A DNA stretch of 64,000 nt from Shewanella chilikensis. GTDB taxonomy: Bacteria; Pseudomonadota; Gammaproteobacteria; Enterobacterales; Shewanellaceae. The stretch's first letter is position 1, and each line of letters begins with the position of its first letter. Positions 26,993 through 36,948 of the stretch are shown piece after piece. Under the pieces are notes generated by a model that had not been told where the DNA came from, did no database searches, and worked only from the letters and a program-made list of their open reading frames with translations. The translations under genes were made by a program, and so were the position numbers. The stretch spans positions 25,102-89,101 of the forward strand of contig NZ_NIJM01000016.1 of assembly GCF_002836945.1 (NCBI RefSeq), read 5' to 3'.

Positions 26993-28261
26993 TTATCTGC
27001 GTCTTGGGCCTTTGGGAAGCGGACCCTTGCGGCCGGGTTTATGGCCTCTGTGAGTCTTGGCAGGTCGGGGCTTCTCCATAGACTGTAAATAGCGCTCCGG
27101 CAGCGGCGCGTCCTTCTCGTAACCCGGCAGTACTTCTCTTGGCAGCTTGTAACCGAGCAGGGCTTCTATTTCAGCCAGTTTTTGCTCTTCAGCCGGGCTC
27201 ACCAAAGAGATGGCTTCGCCGCTGCGCCCGGCTCTGCCGGTACGGCCGATGCGATGAATATAGTCATCAGCCTGGGATGGCAGCTCGAGGTTGATAACCC
27301 TTGGCAAGGCGGGAATATCCAGGCCTCGGGCCGCGACATCGGTTGCCACCAATACCCGAATCTCTCCATCGATGAACTGCGCCAGAGCGCGGCTACGGGC
27401 CCCCTGAGTCTTGTCGCCGTGAAAACAGGCGCTCTTGATGCCGTCGAGTTTCAGCTCTTGTTGCAACTGCTCGGCGCTCTCCTTGGTACTGACAAAGGCC
27501 AACACCTGTTGCCAGTTGTTGCGGCCAATAAGCTCAGCCAGCAACTCGGCTTTACGGCGATAGTCCACCGGATATACCTTTTGCTGGATCTGTGCCTGAG
27601 TACGGCTCTCTTTATCCACTTCAAACCATTCTGGCTTATCGAGCAGCTTGTGCCCGAGGCGCTTAACCGCCTCGGGAAAGGTCGCCGAAAACAACATGGT
27701 CTGATGTCCGGCTGGCAGATAGCGCCCCAGGCGCTCAATATCCGGCAAAAACCCCAGATCCAACATGCGGTCAGCCTCATCCAGCACCAGGGCCTTAACC
27801 TGATCCAGCCTGAGATGCTCTTGGCTAAGGTGATCGAACAGCCGCCCCGGCGTCGCCACCAGCACTTCAATACCGGCCGCTATCGCCTTGCGTTGAGGGT
27901 TGAAGTTGGCGCCGCCGAAAATGGCCAAAATGCGAAATGGCGTATGGGCGGCATATTTGCCCAGCTGAGTCGCCACCTGCTGCGCCAGCTCGCGGGTTGG
28001 TGTCAGGATAAGCACTCTCGGCGCGGCGCCATACTCAGGCTCAGTGAGCCCCTGTTGCTGCCACTCATCAATCAAGGTGGCCAACAGCGGCAAGCCAAAG
28101 GCCGCGGTTTTGCCTGTGCCTGTCTGGGCCGAGGCCATAATATCCCGCCCGGCCAATGCCGCCGGTAACACCTGCTGCTGCACCGCCGTCAGCTCACGAT
28201 AGCCACACTGGGCGACGGCTTCGAGCAGCGGCCCCGGCAGCTGGGTTTCAGAAAACTGCAT
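26993..28261 (-). CDS. DEAD-box ATP-dependent RNA helicase, RhlE-like
   Basis: A 422-residue RNA helicase. Motifs seen in order: Q motif region ELTAVQQQVLPAAL, motif I AQTGTGKTAAFGLPLL near 45-60, PTRELAQQV, motif II VLDEADRMLDLGFLPD near 150-165, SAT in FSATFPE, RGLDIPALPRVINLE, and motif VI HRIGRTGRAGRSG near 335-347. The C-terminal tail is short and rich in Lys, Arg, Gly and Pro, as in RhlE-type enzymes of RNA decay and ribosome assembly. The start at 28261 follows an AGGTG site; an ATG at 28279 is possible. The GGDEF-EAL gene lies just upstream on the same strand. Confidence 0.92.
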   Translation of the reverse strand: MQFSETQLPGPLLEAVAQCGYRELTAVQQQVLPAALAGRDIMASAQTGTGKTAAFGLPLLATLIDEWQQQGLTEPEYGAAPRVLILTPTRELAQQVATQLGKYAAHTPFRILAIFGGANFNPQRKAIAAGIEVLVATPGRLFDHLSQEHLRLDQVKALVLDEADRMLDLGFLPDIERLGRYLPAGHQTMLFSATFPEAVKRLGHKLLDKPEWFEVDKESRTQAQIQQKVYPVDYRRKAELLAELIGRNNWQQVLAFVSTKESAEQLQQELKLDGIKSACFHGDKTQGARSRALAQFIDGEIRVLVATDVAARGLDIPALPRVINLELPSQADDYIHRIGRTGRAGRSGEAISLVSPAEEQKLAEIEALLGYKLPREVLPGYEKDAPLPERYLQSMEKPRPAKTHRGHKPGRKGPLPKGPRRR

Positions 28262-28314
28262 CTTCAACACCTGAAACATAAAAAGACCGGCGAGTATAAC
28301 GCAAAGGCAAGCAA

Positions 28315-31300
28315 TCAGCTGACATTTCCGCCCCCTATGACCTGATGCTTGCCAAGATATTTTTGTTCAAAGCCTTCGATGTCCAATGGCTGGGAATACA
28401 GATACCCCTGAGCATAGTCACAGCCTATACGAGTCAAGATCTCGGCCTGACCGGCTGTCTCCACCCCTTCGGCTATTACCTTCATCCCCAACTTGTGTGC
28501 CATTACTATGATGGCTTCACAGAGAGTCAAATCGCTTTCATCTGTTTCCAAATTACGTGTAAATGATTGATCTATTTTGAGATAGTCGATATCAAACCGC
28601 TTCAGATAAGCCAAGGAGGAATAGCCGGTGCCAAAGTCATCCAGAGACACCTGAATGCCGGCATCCCTATAGGCCAATAGCTTATCACTGACCCCCATTT
28701 TGGCATCCAGCAACAATCCCTCAGTTATCTCGATACAGATCCCGGAACCGGACACCTCAAGGCTTGCCAACAGCTCCAGCCACTCGGCAAAACGGTTACC
28801 CTCGTCGCGAAACTGGATTGGCGACTTGTTGATACTGATCTGCACCTCGCGGCCATAAGCCTTGCGCCAGGCGGCACTCTGACGCGCCGCCTGCTCAAAC
28901 ACCCAGTTACCGATTTCAAAGATAAGCCCTGTGTCTTCCGCCACCGGAATAAACTCAGCCGGCGAGACACTGCCGCGCTCACTGTGATTCCAGCGCAGCA
29001 AGGCTTCAGCCTTGAACACCTTCCCGCTGCCCAGCTCGACTATGGGTTGGAACCTGAGTTCGAATTCGCACCGCTCCAATGCCTGACGCAAATCCTGAAT
29101 AAGCCGCATCCTGTATCTGGCGTATTCCTGCATTGAGGCGGTGAAATAGTTGAAACGGTTACGGCCCTGATCTTTGGCGGCATACATGGCCTGATCCGCA
29201 TGTTTAAGTAACAACTCCACTGTCTGTCCATCATCGGGATACAGGGTAATACCGATACTGGCGCTGATAAAGGCGGTTTCATCGCCCAACTTGAAAGGCT
29301 CGGCCAGACTGCTGAGAATATGATTGGCTACCCGCTCAACTCCGTTATGATCCTGCACATCCGAGAGCAATAGGGTGAACTCATCGCCGCCGAGTCTGGC
29401 CACCACGTCGGATTCGCGGACACAGGCCTGCAGCCGCTCTGAGGTTTCCACCAGCAACAGGTCGCCCATATCATGGCCCAGGGTATCGTTAACTTCCTTG
29501 AAAAAATCCAGATCCAGAAACAGCAGCGCAAATCTTTGTTGATGACGAACAGCCTTACGAATTTCATTGCCCAGGTGCTCGGTGAACATGCGCCGGTTCG
29601 GCAGGCCAGTAAGGGCATCATAGTTGGCCTGACGCCAGATGAGACGCTCGTTCTGCTTTTTGTCGGTAATGTCGGAAAACAGCGCCACTCTTCTCAGCGG
29701 CGCATCGCCTGAGCTATGAATGGTATTAATGCTGAGCCAGATCATTATCTTGCGGCCATCACTGCAGCGCAGCCACATTTCGCCCTGCCAACGCCCCTTG
29801 TGCTCGAACGCCTGACTTAGTTCACGATAAAACACTTCTTCATGATCATCACACTTGAGCATGTCTATATTGCTGCCAAGAATATCCTCCGCTTGATATC
29901 CCGTGATAGCGCTGAATGCCGAGTTAACCGTTATTATGGTGCCGACTTCATCCAGTACACTCATCGCCTCACTGGAGTTTTCATAGACGGATGCAGCCAG
30001 TTTAAGGGAAGCTTCCTGCTGTTTTTGCTCGGTAATATCCACATGTACACCGCAAACCCTAAGCGGCCGTCCTTTTTCATCACGGCTGACCACCTTGCCG
30101 GTGTCCTGCACCCAGCGCAACTCACCATCCGGGCGGATCAGCCGGTATTGCACCTGGTGCTGCTTTGTTTTTCCGGCCAGATGCTCATCCAAAGAACGCA
30201 GCACCCAGGCCCTGTCTTTGGGATGGATACCATCTAGCCACAGTCGTTTGTTATGATTGAGGTTATCAAGCGAACAACCAAGGATCTCGGCACTGCGTTT
30301 GTTGCGCACTACGGTATCCTTGATGGGATCCCAATCCCAGAAACCGAGCTGACCACTTTGCAGCACCAGCTCCAACTGTTCGCGACTGGCGGCACTCGCC
30401 TGCTCAGCCAGCTTGGCCGAGGTGATATCGATATAACCGGCAATCACCAACTGCACCTGTTGATGATAGCGCTGGCAGGCCACTGTCATATGGGTATAAA
30501 CATAATCACCCGCCTTGGTGATAAAACGTTTCTCCATCTCATATTCATCGATTTCACCATCCAGCATCCGCCTGAATTGCGCCATATCGGCGGGCAGATC
30601 ATCTGGATGGGTCATTTCAGACCAAGTCAACTGCATCAGTTCCTGCTCTGTATAACCCAACATCTTGCTCATATGGGGGTTTATCTTAAGCCAATGCTGA
30701 TCCAGCGCAGTAATCGAAATCCCAATATTGCCAATATTGAACTGGGAGCGAAACAGAAAGTCATCCTGCAGTCGAATGCGGTTGTCACGCTCAAATTCCA
30801 GCCGCCGCGACAGCAAGCGCCCCAACAACACATTGGTGAGAGGGAACAAAGTCAGCACAGGCAAACTGATACTTGCCAGCACTCCCTTGGCGGTGTCCCA
30901 GGGCAGCAGCAACATCCAGGCCAACATCAACAGGTGTACCAACAGGGAAAAACCGGCTAATTCCCAATAGCCGATATCGGCGAGGGACTGCTTGCGTCGC
31001 CTGCGCCACAACAGGCCAAGCAAACCACTGGAGAGAATCACTCCCACGCCGATCAAAACACCTTCACCGCCCCCCTGATAAATACGAAAAGCGGCTGCAA
31101 TACTGCATGCTATCAAGGTCGGCAAACCGCCGAAGAACAGGCCTGAAATACTTAAAAGTACAGAGCGACTATCGAAGAAAATTCCCGGTTCATAGTTCCA
31201 GGGAGTGAGCATCAAAGCAATACAGATACCACCGATAATGACGCCTATTAACAAGCGCCACAGCAGGAAGTAGTCCCGTTGTTGTTGTCTGGGAATAGCA

Positions 31301-31371
31301 TCATACATAAATACCAACGCCAGCAGAAAAGCGGCATTTTGTGCCAAAGGAAGGAAAATGCTCTGTTCCAT
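28315..31371 (-). CDS. membrane GGDEF-EAL cyclic di-GMP protein with three PAS domains
   Basis: A 1018-residue signalling protein. The N-terminal ~195 residues form five or six membrane segments resembling the 5TMR-LYT sensor (FDSRSVLLSISGLFFGGLPT). Three PAS domains follow (about 210-325, 335-455, 460-575), two ending in typical PAC stretches such as GVHVDITEQKQQE. The GGDEF domain (about 585-745) has an intact RLGGDEF near 655, so diguanylate cyclase activity is possible. The EAL domain (about 765-1005) has EALLRW near 790 and DDFGTGYSSL near 910, matching active phosphodiesterases. Net activity cannot be told. A short gap (53 bases) separates it from the helicase. Confidence 0.93.
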   Translation of the reverse strand: MEQSIFLPLAQNAAFLLALVFMYDAIPRQQQRDYFLLWRLLIGVIIGGICIALMLTPWNYEPGIFFDSRSVLLSISGLFFGGLPTLIACSIAAAFRIYQGGGEGVLIGVGVILSSGLLGLLWRRRRKQSLADIGYWELAGFSLLVHLLMLAWMLLLPWDTAKGVLASISLPVLTLFPLTNVLLGRLLSRRLEFERDNRIRLQDDFLFRSQFNIGNIGISITALDQHWLKINPHMSKMLGYTEQELMQLTWSEMTHPDDLPADMAQFRRMLDGEIDEYEMEKRFITKAGDYVYTHMTVACQRYHQQVQLVIAGYIDITSAKLAEQASAASREQLELVLQSGQLGFWDWDPIKDTVVRNKRSAEILGCSLDNLNHNKRLWLDGIHPKDRAWVLRSLDEHLAGKTKQHQVQYRLIRPDGELRWVQDTGKVVSRDEKGRPLRVCGVHVDITEQKQQEASLKLAASVYENSSEAMSVLDEVGTIITVNSAFSAITGYQAEDILGSNIDMLKCDDHEEVFYRELSQAFEHKGRWQGEMWLRCSDGRKIMIWLSINTIHSSGDAPLRRVALFSDITDKKQNERLIWRQANYDALTGLPNRRMFTEHLGNEIRKAVRHQQRFALLFLDLDFFKEVNDTLGHDMGDLLLVETSERLQACVRESDVVARLGGDEFTLLLSDVQDHNGVERVANHILSSLAEPFKLGDETAFISASIGITLYPDDGQTVELLLKHADQAMYAAKDQGRNRFNYFTASMQEYARYRMRLIQDLRQALERCEFELRFQPIVELGSGKVFKAEALLRWNHSERGSVSPAEFIPVAEDTGLIFEIGNWVFEQAARQSAAWRKAYGREVQISINKSPIQFRDEGNRFAEWLELLASLEVSGSGICIEITEGLLLDAKMGVSDKLLAYRDAGIQVSLDDFGTGYSSLAYLKRFDIDYLKIDQSFTRNLETDESDLTLCEAIIVMAHKLGMKVIAEGVETAGQAEILTRIGCDYAQGYLYSQPLDIEGFEQKYLGKHQVIGGGNVS

Positions 31372-31491
31372 CTATTCCCAAGCCTGTGAATAACAAAGAA
31401 GAAATCTACAGGTCTAGTGTAGCAGAGCACCTTTGGAAACCTGACTAATTTATGCACTCACCTCGGCGCAGCATTCATTGCTGCTGAAACT

Positions 31492-33096
31492 TTAGGCGTT
31501 ATATAACAACTCCAAATAAAGCTGGGCACTGTCTTGCCATGAAAAGCGGCTGGCGGAGGCCCTTTTTCTAAGGACATTCCAGTTGGCAGTGGAATAGAGC
31601 TCCAAGGCCCGGGACAGGGCGTCGAGTAGCGCCTTGGCCTGCTCATCCAGCCCGGTTCCTGCGAATACCAAGCCATTATCACCGTCGCTGATGGTATCGG
31701 CCAGCCCGCCGGTGGCATGCACCAAACAGGGTTGGCCTGCTCTCAAAGCCAGCATCTGGCTGATACCGCAAGGCTCAAAAGAACTGGGCATCACAAACAG
31801 ATCGCCGCATTGATAGAGGGCATCGGCCAGCTCCTGGTGATAACCATTGATAAAGCGAAAATTGCTGTTGCTCGCGGCGATGCGACCAAAGAGTGCCGCT
31901 ATCTGCTCATCGCCGCTGCCGAGCAGCCAAAAACAGGCGCTGTCGCTGAACTGCGCCAGCCTTAGCAACAGCTCTTCCAGCACTGTCTTGCCCTGCCAGG
32001 GATGACACAGCAAGAGCAACTTCTGTTCAGTGAGCCTGCCAACCGAGGTCAGCAGCATTCCCGGTGACTCAGATATCTGCCCCAAGCGGATTTGAGCAAT
32101 CATATCTGCCGGCGTCACTGCATCGCTGCGCCCGAGTTTACTCAATAATGCCTCTGTGGCTATTTTGGGCAGTTGCAACTTGAGTTGCTGCCGTTTGCCG
32201 GTAGCGAGCGGTAATCCTTTTTGATAGTCACAACCGTTGAGAATGCCGAACAGCTGGCCAAGCTTGGCTTTATCCTGCAGGTCAGCCTCCAATCCTTCGC
32301 CGCCAAAGAAACCCAGCTCTGGCTGTGACGGACACAGCACTTCCTTGGCATAAGTCGCCGAGACCAGATGGATAACATCACTGAACTGAATCGCCGCCCG
32401 CAGCGGATTGATACATCCGGGGTAGCGGGTATCCAGCGCCAATTGCAGCTTGGGATTTCCCCCTTCGGCCAACAGCCAGGGATACCAGGCCGCCAGGGAA
32501 GATGCCTCGCCGGCAAGCGGCCGTACCCCCTGCATCGCCAGATTGTGGATACTGAGGATGCAGGGCACTTTTGATAGGCCGCGATAGGCGGGATCCAGTG
32601 CTCTTAACATGGCAAAACCGCCGCAGTGCCAGTCGTGCAGGTGAAACCTGTCCGGCAGCGGCAATAACCCCTGTTTCAACGCCGCCGCAACAGCAGCGCC
32701 GAAGAGGGCAAACTTGCCTGCATCTGTGGCAAAGGGGCGCTCAGGGCCATCCAGGCTGTAGACTTCACGCTTAACGCCGCAAAAACCTTCATGAGCCAGA
32801 AGATAGATCCACAACCCCTGAGAGTCAGGCTGAACCGCCGGATTGGCGATACGATACAGCCGCGCCCGGGTGTTGCCTGCGCCGAAAGCAAATTCAAACT
32901 CGCACAGAAAATCGGCCCCCTGCTCCCTGGCCAAAAAACCATAGTCCGGCATTATGATATGCGACGCCACGCCTTGGCTTTGCAGCGCCGGAGGTAACTC
33001 GGCCAGCACATCGGCCATACCGCCGACTTTGGCGCCGGCCAGGGCAGCGTTTTCCGCTGCCAACATCAACACCTGCAGTTTTGCTTTCGCCGCCAT
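31492..33096 (-). CDS. glgA: glycogen synthase (ADP-glucose)
   Basis: Transfers glucose from ADP-glucose to the growing alpha-1,4-glucan. The 534-residue GT5 protein has the N-terminal substrate motif as AKVGGMADVLAELPPAL near residues 22-38 (the usual K-x-G-G-L is K-V-G-G-M here) and the C-terminal stretch SSFEPCGISQMLALRAGQP near 410-430. The ATG overlaps the glgC stop in a TAATG junction, so the two are translationally coupled. It is the last gene of the operon. Confidence 0.96.
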   Translation of the reverse strand: MAAKAKLQVLMLAAENAALAGAKVGGMADVLAELPPALQSQGVASHIIMPDYGFLAREQGADFLCEFEFAFGAGNTRARLYRIANPAVQPDSQGLWIYLLAHEGFCGVKREVYSLDGPERPFATDAGKFALFGAAVAAALKQGLLPLPDRFHLHDWHCGGFAMLRALDPAYRGLSKVPCILSIHNLAMQGVRPLAGEASSLAAWYPWLLAEGGNPKLQLALDTRYPGCINPLRAAIQFSDVIHLVSATYAKEVLCPSQPELGFFGGEGLEADLQDKAKLGQLFGILNGCDYQKGLPLATGKRQQLKLQLPKIATEALLSKLGRSDAVTPADMIAQIRLGQISESPGMLLTSVGRLTEQKLLLLCHPWQGKTVLEELLLRLAQFSDSACFWLLGSGDEQIAALFGRIAASNSNFRFINGYHQELADALYQCGDLFVMPSSFEPCGISQMLALRAGQPCLVHATGGLADTISDGDNGLVFAGTGLDEQAKALLDALSRALELYSTANWNVLRKRASASRFSWQDSAQLYLELLYNA

Positions 33097-34364
33097 TATT
33101 CGTACCCCACAGGCAGTCCCAACATATCTCGGGTCACCAGCACCACACCGCTTTCCGAGACCCGAAAGCCCTTGGCCCTGTCGTGGTCATGGTTGAAGCC
33201 TATCTCCATCCCCTCGGGGATAATGCAGCCCCGGTCGATAATAGCCTTGCGAATGCGGCAATGACGCAACACCACCACATCGGGCAGGATCACTGAGTCT
33301 TCCACCTCTGAGTAAGAACAAACCCTGACCTCATTGAAGAGAACACAGTGGCGCACAGTGGCACCTGAAATAATGCAGCCGCTGGAAACCACAGAGTCCA
33401 GCGCCATGCCGCGCCTGTCATCATCGTCAAATACAAACTTGGCCGGCGGCAGTTGTTCCTGATAGGTCCAGATGGGCCATTTGGCATCATAGAGATTGAG
33501 TGCCGGCGTCGGCGACAGCAGTTCCATATTGGCTTGCCAGAAAGAATCCAGAGTTCCTACATCGCGCCAGTAGGCCTGCTCGTTGGGAAAGGCGCTGCGA
33601 AATGGATAGGCATAAACCCGGTGCTTTTCTATGATGGCCGGAATAATGTCCTTACCGAAATCCCGGTTGGAATCGGCATTCTGGGCATCTTTTTTCAGCT
33701 GCTCAAACAGAAACTCTGTGTTGAACACATAGTTACCCATAGATGCCAGGCAGGATTCGGGGTTATCCGGCAAGGGCCTGGGTTGGGCCGGTTTCTCTTC
33801 AAACCCCAGAATACGGTTGCTGCTGTCCACCTCCATCACCCCAAAGGCGTTGGCCGCTTCGGCCACCGGCACCTCCATACAGGAAACCGTCATATCGGCG
33901 CCGGACTCGGCATGAGCGGCCAGCAGACCGGCGTAATCCATGCGGTAAATATGATCGCCCGAAAGCACCATCACATAGCGCGGCAACTCGTGACGTATGA
34001 TGTCTATGTTCTGAAACACAGCATCGGCCGTGCCCTGATACCAGTTGTCCGAATAACGTTGAGATGCCGGCAATATCTCCACCGACTCCCCCAACTCCTT
34101 TTTGAAATGCCCCCAGCCGCGGGTCACGTGGCGGATAAGCGAATGAGACTTGTACTGGGTCACCACCCCTACCCGGCGGATCCCCGAGTTGATGCAGTTG
34201 GACAGCGGAAAGTCGATAATCCTGAACTTGCCGCCGAAATAGAGCGCCGGCTTGGCCCGCCAATCGGTCAGCTCATGGAGACGGGAACCCCGGCCTCCTG
34301 CCAGGATCAGGGCATAGGTTTCACGGGTAAGGTTACTGATATAACGCGGACTCGGATTCGGCAT
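33096..34364 (-). CDS. glgC: glucose-1-phosphate adenylyltransferase
   Basis: Makes ADP-glucose, the committed step of bacterial glycogen synthesis, and is usually allosterically controlled. The 422-residue protein has the nucleotide-binding N-terminus [20 protein letters not shown] near residues 18-37, [19 protein letters not shown] near 43-61, the catalytic-site [13 protein letters not shown] region and a C-terminal beta-helix domain. It lies 34 bases after glgP and overlaps glgA. Confidence 0.97.
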   Translation of the reverse strand: MPNPSPRYISNLTRETYALILAGGRGSRLHELTDWRAKPALYFGGKFRIIDFPLSNCINSGIRRVGVVTQYKSHSLIRHVTRGWGHFKKELGESVEILPASQRYSDNWYQGTADAVFQNIDIIRHELPRYVMVLSGDHIYRMDYAGLLAAHAESGADMTVSCMEVPVAEAANAFGVMEVDSSNRILGFEEKPAQPRPLPDNPESCLASMGNYVFNTEFLFEQLKKDAQNADSNRDFGKDIIPAIIEKHRVYAYPFRSAFPNEQAYWRDVGTLDSFWQANMELLSPTPALNLYDAKWPIWTYQEQLPPAKFVFDDDDRRGMALDSVVSSGCIISGATVRHCVLFNEVRVCSYSEVEDSVILPDVVVLRHCRIRKAIIDRGCIIPEGMEIGFNHDHDRAKGFRVSESGVVLVTRDMLGLPVGYE

Positions 34365-34398
34365 AAAAGCGTGCTCCCAATTAACAGAAAAAAGGCGC

Positions 34399-36948
34399 TC
34401 ACTGCGCGCCCCAGATATGGTCGCGATAACCGGCTATGGTGACATCGCTGGAGAAGCGGCCACTGACCGCGGTGTTGCGAATACTCATGGCGGTCCAGCG
34501 CTGAGGGTCCTGATAAGCCTTGGCGGCTTGCAGCTGGGCCAGACGGTAGGTTTCAAAGTCGGCCGCCAGCATCCAGGGATCTTGGGGCGACTCAATGGCG
34601 GCTATGATGGGGTCGAAGATCCCCGGCTCCAGCAGATTAAAATGACCACTTTTGAGCAGCGTCATTACGCCGCCGAGCGCCGCCGAAGACGCTATATATT
34701 GCGCCGGGCAGTAGTGCGCCTTGAGTTCCTCCACCGCCAGGGCATTGAGGCCAAACAGGAAGAAGTTGTCTTCACCTACCTCTTCGAGCATCTCGATATT
34801 GGCACCATCCAGAGTGCCTATGGTCAGGGCGCCATTCATCATGAACTTCATATTGCCTGTGCCCGAGGCTTCCTTGCCGGCGGTGGATATCTGCTCAGAC
34901 AAATCCGTACCCGGGCAGATCACCTCCATGGCGCTGACGTTATAGTCGGGCAAAAAGGCAAACCTTAACCAGGGACTGACTCTGGGATCCTCATTGACCA
35001 TATGAGCCACATTGTTGGCCAGTTTGATCACCAGTTTCGCCATGGCATAACCGGGTGCCGCCTTGCCGCCAATAAGCACGCAGCGTGGTTGCATCCCCCG
35101 GGTATCGCCACTGACAATCCGCTGATAGAGATGGATCACATGCATGATATTCAGCAGTTGCCGCTTGTATTCATGGATCCTCTTAACCTGCACATCAAAC
35201 ATCATGGAGGGGTCGAAGTTCACCTGGCAGCGCTGCGCCACCAGCTCGGCCAGCGCCTGTTTATTGGCCTGCTTCACCTCGCGCCAGGCGGCAATAAATG
35301 GCTTGTCCGAGGTAAAGGCGTTGAGGGCAGTCAGGCATCTTAGGTCGCTCAGCCAATCCTTCCCCAGGCGACTGCTGATGAGCGCGGCCAAACGGGGGTT
35401 ACAGTGAGCCAGCCAGCGCCTGGGCGTCACACCATTGGTACGGTTGTTGAACTTATGCGGCCAGAGTTCGTAAAAGTCCCGAAACAGCCCTGTGGTCAAC
35501 AGCCTTGAGTGCAGCGCCGCCACACCATTGACCGAAAAGCTGGCCACTATTGCCAGATAGGCCATACGGATATGGGGCTCATCCCCCTCTTCTATGATGG
35601 ACATCTGCCGCAGACGTGACACGTCGCCGGGCCAGTGATGTGCCACCAACTCCAGGTATCTGGCGTTGATTTCATAGATGATCTCCAGAATACGCGGCAG
35701 CATCTGGGCGAACATACGCACCGGCCAGCGCTCCAACGCCTCCGGCAACAAGGTATGGTTGGTGTAGGCCATGCTATGGCTGACTATTTCCCAGGCGGCT
35801 TGCCACTCCAGCTGATATTCATCTATAAGCAGGCGCATCAACTCAGGCACCGCAATCGCCGGATGGGTATCATTGAGCTGCAGCACATGAAACTTGGCAA
35901 ACTCACTAAAGTCCAGGCCTTTGTTGGCAACCCAGGTCGTCAACAGATCCTGCAAACTGGCAGAGGACAGGAAATACTGCTGCCGCAGCCGCAACTCTTT
36001 GCCGTTTTCACTGCTGTCATTGGGGTACAACACCATGGTGATCTGCTCGGCCAGATTCTTCGCCGCCACGGCTTCGGTGTAATCCCCCTGGTTGAACTCA
36101 GCGAGGTCAAACTCATCTGTGGCCTCGGCCTTCCAAAGCCTCAGGGTGTTGACCCGGCCGTTGCGATAACCCGGCACCGGCATATCATAGGCAACCGCCA
36201 GTACATCCTGGGTATCCACCCAGGCTCTGTGCCGACGGCCATCGCGGTCAACATGACTCTGCACATGACCGAAGAAAGGCACTGTCACATTGTGCTGTGA
36301 AGCCCGCACTTCCCAGGGGTTGCCATCCCTGAGCCAGCGGTCCGGCTGCTCCTGCTGGTAACCATCGACTATCTGCTGAGCAAACATGCCGTACTCATAA
36401 CGAATGCCATAGCCAGTGACCGCCAGTCCGAGACTGGCGCAACTGTCCATAAAGCAAGCCGCCAGCCGCCCGAGACCGCCATTTCCCAGACCTGCGTCAT
36501 GCTCTTGCTGTTGCAGGGTTTCAAGCGCTACCGCATAGCCTTGCAGCATCTCCCGGCACTCGTCGGTCAGGTCCAGATTGAGCAAGGCGTTGCCCAGGCT
36601 TCGGCCCATCAAAAACTCCAGCGACAAATAAGCCACCTGTTTGCGTTGGTACAAAGCGTCCTGGCTGCGACTGGCGCACCAATCGTCCAACAGCTGCTCT
36701 TTGACACTCAGGGCCAACGCCTGATAGAGCTCCTGTGGCCTGCGCTCATTGCGGTTAAGATCGTATCTCAGCTGTCTGGCAAAGGCCGCCGGCAGTGAAT
36801 CACAGGGCTCGCAGTCTTGGTGCACCAGATGGCCTGGGGCTTGTTGACTAGCGGGCGCTATTGGCGATGCGGCTTTTGATGCTTTTGATGCTGTTGTCGA
36901 TTGGCTCTTACTGCGGCTCTTGACTCTATTCCTTGAAGTATCAGTCAT
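34399..36948 (-). CDS. glgP: glycogen/maltodextrin phosphorylase
   Basis: Releases glucose-1-phosphate from glycogen using pyridoxal phosphate. The 849-residue protein begins with a basic Ser/Lys/Ala-rich tail (about 1-45), then family stretches [37 protein letters not shown] and the cofactor-binding [19 protein letters not shown] near the C-terminus, with the PLP lysine in NMKF. The frame is open far upstream into glgX; the ATG at 36948 overlaps the glgX stop by 8 bases and gives a normal length. Confidence 0.96.
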   Translation of the reverse strand: MTDTSRNRVKSRSKSQSTTASKASKAASPIAPASQQAPGHLVHQDCEPCDSLPAAFARQLRYDLNRNERRPQELYQALALSVKEQLLDDWCASRSQDALYQRKQVAYLSLEFLMGRSLGNALLNLDLTDECREMLQGYAVALETLQQQEHDAGLGNGGLGRLAACFMDSCASLGLAVTGYGIRYEYGMFAQQIVDGYQQEQPDRWLRDGNPWEVRASQHNVTVPFFGHVQSHVDRDGRRHRAWVDTQDVLAVAYDMPVPGYRNGRVNTLRLWKAEATDEFDLAEFNQGDYTEAVAAKNLAEQITMVLYPNDSSENGKELRLRQQYFLSSASLQDLLTTWVANKGLDFSEFAKFHVLQLNDTHPAIAVPELMRLLIDEYQLEWQAAWEIVSHSMAYTNHTLLPEALERWPVRMFAQMLPRILEIIYEINARYLELVAHHWPGDVSRLRQMSIIEEGDEPHIRMAYLAIVASFSVNGVAALHSRLLTTGLFRDFYELWPHKFNNRTNGVTPRRWLAHCNPRLAALISSRLGKDWLSDLRCLTALNAFTSDKPFIAAWREVKQANKQALAELVAQRCQVNFDPSMMFDVQVKRIHEYKRQLLNIMHVIHLYQRIVSGDTRGMQPRCVLIGGKAAPGYAMAKLVIKLANNVAHMVNEDPRVSPWLRFAFLPDYNVSAMEVICPGTDLSEQISTAGKEASGTGNMKFMMNGALTIGTLDGANIEMLEEVGEDNFFLFGLNALAVEELKAHYCPAQYIASSAALGGVMTLLKSGHFNLLEPGIFDPIIAAIESPQDPWMLAADFETYRLAQLQAAKAYQDPQRWTAMSIRNTAVSGRFSSDVTIAGYRDHIWGAQ

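Noticed and set aside
33453..34442. 329-codon antisense frame opposite glgC
   Set aside because: Shadow of a well-supported glgC gene, with no ribosome site or family features.
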